From assembly GCF_002224675.1 (NCBI RefSeq), contig NZ_NMPZ01000033.1, positions 1 to 37,946 of the forward strand: a stretch of 37,946 bases of DNA, given 5' to 3'. The DNA is from Segatella copri (GTDB taxonomy: Bacteria > Bacteroidota > Bacteroidia > Bacteroidales > Bacteroidaceae). Both the position numbers and the translations under genes were made by a program. How positions within the stretch are numbered: position 1 is the stretch's first letter; each line of letters starts with the position of its first letter. Below the pieces are notes generated by a model. It searched no databases, had not been told where the DNA came from, and saw only the letters and a list, made by a program, of their open reading frames with translations. Positions 21,309 to 29,380 of the stretch are shown in pieces.

Positions 21309-21319
21309 AATTAAATTGT

Positions 21320-22030
21320 ATGAAGAATAAGATAGTGTTGTTGGCATTGAGCTTGTGGATAATTCTGTTTGCTACAAGTTGCAGTAAAGATGACCCTTCA
21401 CAGGTCTCTTTTACCTCATTAAATATGCTCGACGAAAATCATGGCAAGACCTTGTTTGGTGAAACAGGAGTTTACATAAACGGCTCGATGAATTTTCGGT
21501 CTGACAGTTGGCAAATAGTTGATTTGGGTACCTCTGTAAATTTCCAAAGTTGGCAAATTCCTAATTTGGATAACTTGTCAAACGAAACAAGTGTATTGCT
21601 AAATCATCGTTATGTGTCTTGTAAATCAGAGAATGTATTGACATTCCCTTCTCATAAGAATGCATATGAGATAGGATGTAAATATTATCAGTTTGTGGTG
21701 TCTTCATTCTTGGAGAAAGAAACTAGCAAGGTTGGGGCTGTCGTAGAATATACGTCGTCTTTGTCTGATGAAAAAGAATTGCCTCAAAAAGATACTAACA
21801 TAGGTGACTTGTTTGGGCTAGATGATCAACTGTCGTTTGATGCTCTTGGTGCAGAAGAATATTGTTTTTTCGGAAAGAGTGAAGACTTTTCTATAAGTCT
21901 GTCTAAAGGGCATTTGAAAGTGGCTTTACGTAAGTCTCCAAATGAACTCTATGGACCTTATGGAAAATATATAATATATCTACGAAAGGGTAATGTTTAC
22001 ACAAAGGTTACATTTAATGTCAATCTTTAA
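21320..22030 (+). CDS. Lipoprotein, DUF5036-like
   Basis: 236 residues. Signal peptide with lipobox ATSC (Cys21). The mature start, SFTSLNMLDENHGKTLFGETGVYINGSMNF, is close to the pattern I associate with DUF5036 lipoproteins of Bacteroides (LNMLDE.NGKT..G.S.VYIN). Later segments (IPNLDNL, FPSHKNAYEIGCKYYQFVV, KVGAVVEY) fit as well. The function of that family is unknown. It follows the MACPF gene by 11 bp. As a small exported lipoprotein beside two putative pore formers it could be an immunity protein, but no sequence feature proves this. Confidence 0.6.
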   Translation: MKNKIVLLALSLWIILFATSCSKDDPSQVSFTSLNMLDENHGKTLFGETGVYINGSMNFRSDSWQIVDLGTSVNFQSWQIPNLDNLSNETSVLLNHRYVSCKSENVLTFPSHKNAYEIGCKYYQFVVSSFLEKETSKVGAVVEYTSSLSDEKELPQKDTNIGDLFGLDDQLSFDALGAEEYCFFGKSEDFSISLSKGHLKVALRKSPNELYGPYGKYIIYLRKGNVYTKVTFNVNL

Positions 22031-22046
22031 GTTATGTTTAACAGCG

Positions 22047-22077
22047 GATTTCCCATTTCTTGAAGAGATGGGAAATC
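22047..22077 (+). promoter_or_regulatory. Intercistronic hairpin before the radical SAM gene
   Basis: A 13-bp stem (GATTTCCCATTTC/GAGATGGGAAATC, one wobble pair) closes a 5-nt loop. It lies 17 bp after the DUF5036-like stop and 18 bp before the maturase ATG. There is no T-run, so attenuation or mRNA processing is more likely than full termination. Confidence 0.55.
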
Positions 22078-22095
22078 TACAAAAATAATGGGTAT

Positions 22096-23382
22096 ATGCA
22101 AAAAAGTGCTTATAACATAATAGTTCCAGTCAGTGATAGCAAGAATGTCTTGTTTAACGCAATGACAAAGAAGTTCTTCTATATTTCAAAGCATAATACA
22201 GCTGCGTGTCTTTTTATGCTAAATAATATAGAGAGTTTTCTTCCTGATGAAGCAAAAGGCTTTGTAGAGAAACTTTATGATAATGGTTTTGTCATAGATG
22301 ACGATAGGGATGAATTGTCAGAGTTAAAGAGCTTGTTTTATGAATACAAGAACAATAAAGTGCTCAACTTGATGATTCTTACAACATATTCTTGTAATTT
22401 TTCTTGTTGGTATTGTGTTCAGAAGCATAAGGGTATTATTTTGTCGAAAGAGTTGGAGCGAAAGATAGAGAGACATATTGAATCCTATATTAAGAAAAAT
22501 TCTATAGAGCACTTGACTTTGTCTTGGTTTGGAGGTGAACCGTTGCTAAATGTTGGAAGTATATCTCGTATTTCTGAGTTTGCGATAGATTTTTGTGCGA
22601 AGAATGCTATTGGATTCAACAATGCTATAACAACTAATGGTTCTTTGTTAACAGCATCTTTAATCCAAACGATGAAGGATTTGTCGTTTAATAGCTTTCA
22701 AATAACTATAGATGGTGAACAAGCGAATCATAATAAGACAAGGTTTAATGATAAAATACAAGATTCTTTTTCTTTGATACTGCAGAACATTGTAATGCTG
22801 ACAAAAATGATACCAGAAGCAGATATAACTTGTCGTATAAATTATACGAAGAACAATCTCACGGATAATTTTCCTGAAGAGATAGATGCTTTTCTTCATT
22901 CTGTGAAGGATAGAATAACTTTGTTGTTTAGGAAAGTTTGGCAAGAAAATGAAACTCCAACTATGGATGATAAATTGACAGCTATAATTCGAACTTTCCA
23001 TCACAAAGGCTATAGGATATTATCAGATTATGATGAAATCAAGTTGTCGGTTTGTTATGTGGAATGTAGCAACCATCATTCTATATATCCAGATGGGAGG
23101 GTTGATAGATGCTCAAATAAAGATATCTACGATGCACGGGGTTATTTGACGGATAATGGTGAAATTGTTTGGAATACGGTTCCGAGAGAATGTGATTCTA
23201 ATGTGTTTACACGTATGGGAGATTGTTTGTCCTGTCAGTATTTGCCTTTGTGTATGGGACCGTGTCCAGAAACTCGGCGACATTTGGGAGAAAATGAAAA
23301 ACTTAAGTGTGTTTTTGAAGATAAAGATGCTCATTTTCAAAATGATATTAGATGTTATTGTATAACAAAAGAAGATAAGTGA
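22096..23382 (+). CDS. Radical SAM/SPASM peptide maturase
   Basis: 428 residues. I prefer the ATG at 22096; a longer TTG start at 22060 would lie inside the hairpin. The radical SAM cluster motif CNFSCWYC (Cys100, Cys104, Cys107) binds the [4Fe-4S] cluster that cleaves S-adenosylmethionine. TLSWFGGEPLL is the expected GGE motif. The C-terminal SPASM region binds auxiliary clusters: YPDGRVDRCSN, then CLSCQYLPLCMGPCP. The N-terminal ~90 residues fit a small peptide-recognition region. Such enzymes modify ribosomal peptides by thioether, C-C or epimer chemistry. The obvious substrate is the 50-aa GG peptide at 25524. The next ATG (23384) is one base after this stop. Confidence 0.87.
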   Translation: MQKSAYNIIVPVSDSKNVLFNAMTKKFFYISKHNTAACLFMLNNIESFLPDEAKGFVEKLYDNGFVIDDDRDELSELKSLFYEYKNNKVLNLMILTTYSCNFSCWYCVQKHKGIILSKELERKIERHIESYIKKNSIEHLTLSWFGGEPLLNVGSISRISEFAIDFCAKNAIGFNNAITTNGSLLTASLIQTMKDLSFNSFQITIDGEQANHNKTRFNDKIQDSFSLILQNIVMLTKMIPEADITCRINYTKNNLTDNFPEEIDAFLHSVKDRITLLFRKVWQENETPTMDDKLTAIIRTFHHKGYRILSDYDEIKLSVCYVECSNHHSIYPDGRVDRCSNKDIYDARGYLTDNGEIVWNTVPRECDSNVFTRMGDCLSCQYLPLCMGPCPETRRHLGENEKLKCVFEDKDAHFQNDIRCYCITKEDK

Positions 23383-23383
23383 A

Positions 23384-25493
23384 ATGAAGTTGATAATATG
23401 TATTCATTTTTTTTATCTTGAATAGCAGCAATGTTTGTTTTGGACAAGATTCTATAAGAATAGACACTGTTAAGTCTGTCACTCTCAACGAGGTTGTGGT
23501 AAAAGCTAAGAAGCATAATCTGTATTCGGATGTCTATTATATAAATCCAGATATTCGAAAGGGAACTATGTCTGTGTATGACTTGTTGGCGAAATTACCA
23601 GGTGTAGATTACAATAAATTGGCTAATGCTATATCTGTTTATTCGGATGCAAAAGTAATAATTGAAGTGAATGGTGTGCCTGCTTCCAAGGACTATCTCC
23701 AGGCATTGGCTCCTACGGATGTGGCAAAAATAGAAGTAGTAAGGCTTCCTTCGGCTAGATATAAGATGTTAGGCTATCATTACACAATTCGTATAGCTTT
23801 GAAGGATGATTATAAGGGAAATGCTATTGCATTTAATAATTTTACTATTGTGTCTCCGGAAAATGGTAACAATATTATCGCTAATGAACAACCTAATATG
23901 AGATATCTATATTCAAACAAGAATATAGATTTCAATGCAGGGTATGGTATGGCGACAATTCATTGGAACTATCCTGTTGCATATTCGAAACAATATGCTG
24001 GAGTCATTTCTCAAGATGTGTTTGATACCTTTGAGGATGAGCCGAATGAACACAAAGGTAATGTTACTCACAATGTAGCTGCTAATTTAAATTGGAGAAT
24101 CGGTAAGAAACAACAAATAGCATTAAGTGGTAATTATGAATGGAATTCAAATTTTGATGAGCAAAAATATACAGGTACTCAATGGCTATCTATGGGGAAA
24201 ATTGCTTCTATTGATGAGCAAAATGCTGAAAGTTTGAAATCTTCAGACATAAAGTCTTATGTGATTTATAAAAATTCCATGCTTGATAAGTTGAATGTGT
24301 ACGCATCCCTTGGTGTAGAGTATTTGTCTGGTAAACAAAGAAATACATTCTTGGAAAATGGATTGTTGACATCTTCGCAATATAGTAAGAATAGTAAGCG
24401 TTATATTCATGGAGAGTTTGATGCCAAAAGTCAGATGTCAGATGCGTTATTATTTAACTTTGGTTATATAGGCTCTTTTTGTAAGTATGAGGTAAGTGAT
24501 GTAGAACAACGGTTGAGTCTTTTGGAAAATGCAAATAACCATCAAGTGTTCTATACTTATTTTGATTACAAGATGACGGAAAGACTTTTAGCTCATGTTG
24601 GAACAGGCTTGGGATATGTCTCCCAAACAGGTATGGAAACAAATTGGAAGAAGTGGATACTTTTGCCTCAAGTGTCTGTATCTTTTGTTCCAAATGACAA
24701 TATGCAACTTTCCTTAGATTATCAAACAACTGTTGCGGCTCCTAAGCTATATCAGTTGTCTACGAATAAGACATCTGTAGATACATGGTTGAAGTCACAG
24801 GGCAATCCTAGCCTAAAAGCTTCGACAAGTCATAGCTTTTCTATAATGGGGACGTTTTGGGACAAGCTACAAGTGGGTGGACTATATGAATATGAGCATA
24901 ATAGTATTGAACAACTATATAATAAGGAAACGGATAATACCTATGTCCAAACCTTTGCTAATGCCAACAAGAAAGGATTTGGTTTATGGGTATCATATAG
25001 TTGGGATATCTTGAAAAATCTGACATGGGAAAATACGATAAGTGGACAGATTTTAAAGGTATATCTGGATAGGTTGAATAATAAATGCTCTAATTTGTCA
25101 TATCTTAGTACTTTGAGTTGGTGGAGTGATAAAATGAGAACAAATTTTTCATTAGAATATAGACATCAGATGATAAAGAATCCGCTACTTGATGGATGGG
25201 AGCATTATGGACAGGATTTGTGGCAGGCTGCAGTAAATAAAATGTTTTGGAAAAACCGGGTGAGTGTGTCACTTATGTATATTCCACCATTTCGTTTTGG
25301 AATAAGGCGAGAGCAAAAGTCTGTGATTAGCACAGACTTTATGGATATACAAAAAAGACAATCGATGAGAACTTATGACAATACTTTGTTATTGCGTGTT
25401 CGCTTTCGTTTGGACAATAGAAAGAAAACTCATCGAAATGAATATAAGGAATTGTTTATGGATGAAAATAAAAAAGGTAAGGGACTTTTATAG
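23384..25493 (+). CDS. TonB-type outer-membrane beta-barrel protein, frameshifted near its start
   Basis: The main frame runs from about 23397 and gives ~690 residues after the break, but it has no proper start. An ATG at 23384 opens a frame (MKLIICIHFF) that stops at 23425. Removing one T from the T8 at 23407-23414 joins them into a continuous signal peptide (continuing ILNSSNVCFG, then QDS) and a protein of ~702 residues. The N-terminal domain (LNEVVVKAK, VYDLLAKLPGVDY, IIEVNGVPA, VAKIEVVRLPSARY) is a TonB plug-like fold, followed by an OMP_b-brl_3-type barrel. The probable role is export or uptake of the operon's peptide across the outer membrane (inference). It is coupled to the maturase gene. 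Either a slippage switch or a sequencing error could explain the break. Confidence 0.75.
23407..23414 (+). repeat. Homopolymer T8 at the barrel-protein frameshift
   Basis: Eight T; seven would restore the signal-peptide reading frame. The tract lies within the first 11 codons after the ATG at 23384. Confidence 0.7.
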
Positions 25494-25523
25494 TCCAATG
25501 TGTAACTTAAATATATTTAGACA

Positions 25524-25676
25524 ATGGAAAAAATTAATCTAACGGATTTGTTGAACGAGGTTCAGCAAGTCAGAATTATGGGTGGTGAACGAAGTGATTT
25601 ACAGCTTAAAGTTTATTTGGGAGATTGCCCAAGTTTTGGTGATTGTCACAGATACTGCCATATTGATGGTATTTAG
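25524..25676 (+). CDS. RiPP precursor peptide with double-glycine leader
   Basis: A 50-residue ORF. The leader, MEKINLTDLLNEVQQVRIMGG, ends in a Gly-Gly site with hydrophobic residues at the spacing expected for C39 peptidases (Leu6, Leu9/10, Val13, Val16, Ile18). The core is 29 residues, starts ERSDLQLKVYLG and holds three cysteines (35, 41, 45) in DCPSFGDCHRYCHIDGI. It lies between the radical SAM maturase/barrel genes and the C39 exporter. It fits the natural-product precursor, GG-Bacteroidales (TIGR04149-like) type. The mature peptide should be cut after Gly21 and exported; the radical SAM enzyme probably modifies the core, with Cys as likely donors (inference). Spacing and the A-rich AATATATTTAGACA before the ATG support translation. 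Confidence 0.82.
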   Translation: MEKINLTDLLNEVQQVRIMGGERSDLQLKVYLGDCPSFGDCHRYCHIDGI

Positions 25677-25701
25677 TTTTCGGTATTGTTGTATGGAGCT
25701 G

Positions 25702-25718
25702 GATAGATAATATCTATC
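25702..25718 (+). repeat. Short perfect palindrome after the precursor gene
   Basis: GATAGATA/TATCTATC around a single central base, 25 bp beyond the precursor stop. It is too tight to be a normal RNA hairpin, so it may be a protein-binding site or chance. Confidence 0.3.
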
Positions 25719-25731
25719 AGTCATTTGATTT

Positions 25732-25767
25732 GCCATCATGTTTCCTGTTTTTCATGGACATGATGGC
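25732..25767 (+). promoter_or_regulatory. Hairpin between the precursor and exporter genes
   Basis: GCCATCATG (25732-25740) pairs perfectly with CATGATGGC (25759-25767) around an 18-nt loop. It would partly terminate or stabilise the upstream transcript, giving more precursor than exporter. It also argues for starting the exporter at 25783, downstream of the hairpin, rather than at the ATG at 25738 within it. Confidence 0.55.
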
Positions 25768-25782
25768 TTATTTGTTAGTATT

Positions 25783-27981
25783 ATGTCTTTTACTTTAAGA
25801 AAACAATATGACTCAATGCAATGCGGTATAGCCTGTTTGCAAATGGTTTGCAAATATTTCGGCAGGGACTATTCTTTAGATTCTCTGTCGAAACTTTGCT
25901 TTGCCACAACGGAAGGGGTGTCCATGCTAGGTATTAATGAAGCGGCTAATACGCTAGGATTGCACACGGTAAGTGCAAGGGCAACCACGACCATGTTAGG
26001 TGAAGTCCCTTTGCCTTGTATTCTTCATTGGAATCAGAATCATTTTGTTGTATTATATAAGGTTAAGAAAGGCAAGAGGTTCTATGTCGCTGACCCAGGA
26101 AAGGGATTGGTCACTTATGGCTTAGAAGAGTTCAAGCAGCATTGGATAAGCACGAAATCCAATGGCGAAGACAAGGGTATCGCCATGTTCTTCGAGACCA
26201 CTCCTGCCTTCTTTACCTATCAGATGGAAGGAGAAGATAGACAGAAGGAGAAGCGTTCCTTCAAGTTCCTTTTCAGATATTTCAAGAAATACCGCAAGGC
26301 TTTTTCCTGGATAGTCTTGGGACTGCTTGCGGGCAGCGCCCTGCAGCTGGTGTTGCCGTTCCTTACCCAATCCATCGTGGATGTCGGTATCAAGAACCAA
26401 GACATTGGATTCATCTGGCTCATTCTCTTAGGCCAGTTGATGCTCACCGTCAGCCGAACTGCGATAGACTTCGCCCGCCGATGGTTCCTGCTCCGTATCT
26501 CCATGCGGATCAATATCTCCCTGGTGAGCGACTTCTTCATCAAACTTCTGAAACTGCCGATGTCTTTCTTCGACACCAAACTGATGGGCGACTTGATGCA
26601 AAGAATGAACGATCATAGCCGTGTGAATAACTTTCTCACCCAGCAGACGCTCAACATCACCTTTGCCATGCTTACCTTCGTGGTGTTTTCGGTGGTGCTC
26701 TTTATATATAATAAGGTAGTGTTTGCCATCTTCTTGCTTGGCAGCATCATGTACGGAGGATGGATGGCTCTCTTCCTGCGTCGAAGAAAGGTGCTCGATT
26801 ATGAACTCTTCGAGCAGCAGGCCATCAATAACAACAGGACATACGAGTTCATTACTTCGATGCAGGAAATCAAGTTGCAGGATTGCGAGCAGCGCAAGCG
26901 GAAGGAATGGGAGGAGACACAGGTGAATCTTTTCAGGGTGCAGCAGAAATCTCTAAAACTACAGCAGACCCAGGAGGCAGGAAGTATTTTTATCAATGAG
27001 GTGAAGAATATCGTTGTGACGGTGGTTGCCGCTACGGCGGTAATCCAAGGGCACATGACCTTGGGTATGATGCTTGCCGTGCAATATATCATCGGACAGC
27101 TCAACTCGCCGGTGGAGCAACTCATGAACTTCTTCTATTCCGTTCAGGATGTGAAAATCAGCCTGGAACGAATCAATGAGATTCATCAGATGGATGATGA
27201 GAACGGAAAGGATGGCTTGCTGACAGGTCTTGATCATCCTGAGGATGGTATCCATATCAGCAACATCATGTTCAAGTATGATCCTCATGCCCTCAGAAAG
27301 ACAATAGACGGGGTGGATATTCTTATTCCTCAAGGCAAGGTGACGGCGATAGTGGGAGCATCGGGCAGCGGAAAGACCACGCTCATCCGATTGATGCTGG
27401 GTTACTACTCGGTGCTGGAAGGAAAAATCACCATTGGCGATACCGACATCAATCAGCTCAACAGGAAATGGTGGCGCCGACAGTGTGGAGTTGTGATGCA
27501 GGAGGGTGTCATCTTCTCGGAGAGCATCGGGCGCAACATAGCTGTGGATGATGCAGAGATAGATGAAGACCGTTTGATGAGAGCAGCTGAGATAGCTTGC
27601 ATCAAGGATTATGTGATGGCCTTGCCGCTGAAGTTCAACACCAAGATTGGGCGTGATGGCGTAGGACTGAGCCAGGGACAGAAGCAGCGCATCCTGATAG
27701 CAAGGGCGGTGTATAAGAATCCTGACTATATCTTCCTTGACGAGGCAACCAACTCGCTTGATGCCAACAATGAGCGTAATATCGTGGAGAACCTGGATAA
27801 GTTCTACCAAGGCAAGACGGTTGTGATTGTGGCGCATCGCCTGAGTACCGTAAAGAATGCCGACCAAATCGTAGTCCTTGACCAGGGAAAGGTGGTTGAG
27901 GTTGGCAACCATGAATCTTTAACCGCCAAGCGAGGGGCATATTATAATCTTGTGAAGAATCAGTTGGAATTGGGAAACTAA
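25783..27981 (+). CDS. Peptidase-containing ABC transporter (C39 domain, membrane domain, ATPase)
   Basis: 732 residues from the ATG at 25783. Residues 1-125 form a C39 cysteine peptidase: Q8, catalytic Cys14 in SMQCGIACLQM, His87 in NQNHFVVLYKV, and D104 in YVADPGKG. Residues ~160-460 hold six membrane spans. The ATPase domain has Walker A GASGSGKTT (~525), signature LSQGQ (~629), Walker B IFLDEA (~650) and the H-loop VAHR. It should cleave the leader after Gly-Gly and export the mature peptide across the inner membrane. The substrate is most likely the adjacent precursor. DNA of the C39 half is more AT-rich than the rest of the gene, hinting at a mosaic. The HlyD partner next door is truncated. 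Confidence 0.93.
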   Translation: MSFTLRKQYDSMQCGIACLQMVCKYFGRDYSLDSLSKLCFATTEGVSMLGINEAANTLGLHTVSARATTTMLGEVPLPCILHWNQNHFVVLYKVKKGKRFYVADPGKGLVTYGLEEFKQHWISTKSNGEDKGIAMFFETTPAFFTYQMEGEDRQKEKRSFKFLFRYFKKYRKAFSWIVLGLLAGSALQLVLPFLTQSIVDVGIKNQDIGFIWLILLGQLMLTVSRTAIDFARRWFLLRISMRINISLVSDFFIKLLKLPMSFFDTKLMGDLMQRMNDHSRVNNFLTQQTLNITFAMLTFVVFSVVLFIYNKVVFAIFLLGSIMYGGWMALFLRRRKVLDYELFEQQAINNNRTYEFITSMQEIKLQDCEQRKRKEWEETQVNLFRVQQKSLKLQQTQEAGSIFINEVKNIVVTVVAATAVIQGHMTLGMMLAVQYIIGQLNSPVEQLMNFFYSVQDVKISLERINEIHQMDDENGKDGLLTGLDHPEDGIHISNIMFKYDPHALRKTIDGVDILIPQGKVTAIVGASGSGKTTLIRLMLGYYSVLEGKITIGDTDINQLNRKWWRRQCGVVMQEGVIFSESIGRNIAVDDAEIDEDRLMRAAEIACIKDYVMALPLKFNTKIGRDGVGLSQGQKQRILIARAVYKNPDYIFLDEATNSLDANNERNIVENLDKFYQGKTVVIVAHRLSTVKNADQIVVLDQGKVVEVGNHESLTAKRGAYYNLVKNQLELGN

Positions 27982-28002
27982 AATGCGTTTGATATGGAAT
28001 AA

Positions 28003-28224
28003 AAAGAATCAGATAATATCGAGTTGAGAAGTGAGAAGGTGAGGAACGTGATAGGCAAAGTTCCTCCTCGCCTTGTTAGTTTGGGGACAGTTATCATTAC
28101 GATAATAGTTCTAGCCCTCGCAGCTGCTTTCTACAAGATACCTTATCCTATATCCATGGAGGCTAATCCTAACAGGGAAGTGCGCATAGGAATGGAATTT
28201 ATGATAGCCAAAAGCGAACGATAG
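28003..28224 (+). pseudogene. Truncated HlyD-family adaptor remnant
   Basis: The open frame after a TAA at 28000-28002 reads KESDNIELRSEKVRNVIGKVPPRLVSLG then a membrane span (TVIITIIVLALAAAFY), which is the standard N-terminus of Bacteroidota HlyD-type secretion proteins. An ATG at 27994 in the same frame is followed by GAA and then that TAA, so the natural start is broken; a TTG at 28024 is the only in-frame alternative. The protein ends after ~66-74 residues, whereas full HlyD adaptors are near 400, so the periplasmic hairpin is missing. It is either a decayed gene or an unusually short partner. The ABC exporter may then use an adaptor encoded elsewhere. Confidence 0.6.
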
Positions 28225-28270
28225 GGGATTGGAAGATAGAAGAAACATAAAAAATAGAAGATTTTGAAGG

Positions 28271-28306
28271 AAAGCCTCGGCTACTTTGATGTAGTCGGGG
28301 CTTTTT
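28271..28306 (+). terminator. Rho-independent terminator of the toxin/peptide operon
   Basis: A 14-bp stem (AAAGCCTCGGCTAC/GTAGTCGGGGCTTT, two wobble pairs) around a 6-nt loop, running into TTTTT. It is the strongest terminator in the window and marks the end of the operon that begins near 17810. Confidence 0.9.
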
Positions 28307-28372
28307 GAAACCTACATCATTTTTACATAATAAACTGGGTAACAAATATTATGTGAGAAATGATGTGAAAAG

Positions 28373-28404
28373 TTTGGCGGTTTGAGCAATTTTCGGTAAT
28401 TTTG
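28373..28404 (+). promoter_or_regulatory. Promoter of the GLPGLI operon
   Basis: A TTTG -33 element (28373-28376), a 20-bp spacer and TAATTTTG at -7 (28397-28404) fit the Bacteroidota consensus very well. Transcription would start near 28411, leaving a leader of about 100 nt. This unit therefore looks constitutively transcribed compared with the promoters upstream. Confidence 0.8.
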
Positions 28405-28432
28405 CACCGAGATCATTTTAATTAACTGAGCT

Positions 28433-28495
28433 CTCTTTAAACAAGCCTTACTTTTTTAAGTGGACTCAGTAAATGACAAGGGTGACTCTTTAAAC
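28433..28495 (+). repeat. Direct repeat CTCTTTAAAC in the leader
   Basis: CTCTTTAAAC at 28433-28442 and 28486-28495, 53 bp apart, both within the predicted 5' leader of the GLPGLI operon. The second copy lies 18 bp before the ATG. Function unknown. Confidence 0.35.
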
Positions 28496-28512
28496 TTAAA
28501 GGTTATATTAAT

Positions 28513-29343
28513 ATGGTTGTTAAGAGATTTTTTATAAGTATGTCCATGTTGTTCTTTGGTGCGCTTCTGTTGCAAGCTAAGAATGAGGTTATAGATCATG
28601 GGCAATTTTTGTGCTCATATTATTATTGTTATTCGAAAGATACGATAAAGAATGATGAGAAAGGAGAAGATTTACTCTTTCTTTCTATCGGAAAGAATGT
28701 TTCAAAATGCTACAGCTATTATACTTATCAGTCTGATTCCTTGCAATCTACAGAAGATGGCAAGGCAAAGTTTCGTGCTTTATTCAAAGAAGCCTTTAAG
28801 CGAGAAGGATATCTGACTAATTCTTTTCCACATCGCAGAATGACGGCGTGCGTCTATAAGAATTATCCGCAGAATATGATGACGGTAACGGACGATCTGA
28901 TGTCTCAGTATTATGAATATAGTGATAGCCTGGGTGTACAGAATTGGGTTGTAGAAGGTGATAGCATTAAAAGCATATTAGGCTATAACTGCCAGAAGGC
29001 AACCTGCAGATTCCGTGGTCGCTCTTGGACGGCATGGTTTGCCTTGGATGTTCCTATGAGTGATGGTCCTTGGAAATTTTGTGGACTTCCTGGTTTGATT
29101 ATGGAAGTGTATGACAAGGGGAGACAGCAATATTTTTGCATCAAGGGATTGCAGAAGGATGCTGGCACGCCTATCGTTTATGATGTTTTCAATAGAAAAC
29201 GGATAAAGACAGACCGGAAAGCTTTTCTGAAGTCTGAATATAATTATTTTCATAATCAAAATAGCATAAGCGAGGCTACGTCAGGTATATCCTTAGGTCT
29301 GTCAGACGATAAACGTAACTATGACTTGATAGAAAGAGAATAG
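28513..29343 (+). CDS. GLPGLI family protein (copy 1)
   Basis: 276 residues with a signal peptide (FFISMSMLFFGALLLQA). The family hallmark GPWKFCGLPGLIMEVYD lies near residues 183-199. Other landmarks are CSYYYCYS, SKCYSYYTYQSDS, RMTACVYKNYPQ, GYNCQKATCRFRGR and TAWFALDVP. This family (TIGR01200 type) is found in Bacteroidota next to CarboxypepD/TonB-type barrel genes, and its molecular function is unknown. The repeated Cys pairs suggest disulfides in the periplasm. It is the first of three tandem paralogs; copies 1 and 3 are much closer to each other (shared HNQNSISEATSGISLG-type C-terminus) than either is to copy 2. Confidence 0.9.
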   Translation: MVVKRFFISMSMLFFGALLLQAKNEVIDHGQFLCSYYYCYSKDTIKNDEKGEDLLFLSIGKNVSKCYSYYTYQSDSLQSTEDGKAKFRALFKEAFKREGYLTNSFPHRRMTACVYKNYPQNMMTVTDDLMSQYYEYSDSLGVQNWVVEGDSIKSILGYNCQKATCRFRGRSWTAWFALDVPMSDGPWKFCGLPGLIMEVYDKGRQQYFCIKGLQKDAGTPIVYDVFNRKRIKTDRKAFLKSEYNYFHNQNSISEATSGISLGLSDDKRNYDLIERE

Positions 29344-29380
29344 AATCAAAGAGTATCTTTATTTTAAACAAGGAAAAGTT

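Noticed and set aside
25738..25782. Extra 15 residues at the exporter N-terminus (ATG at 25738)
   Set aside because: That ATG lies inside the 25732-25767 hairpin, and C39 exporters start just before the RKQYDSMQCG motif, which fits the ATG at 25783.
26959..27912. 317-aa minus-strand frame inside the exporter gene
   Set aside because: It lies wholly antisense to conserved ABC motifs and shows no fold or start signal; shadow of GC-richer coding DNA.
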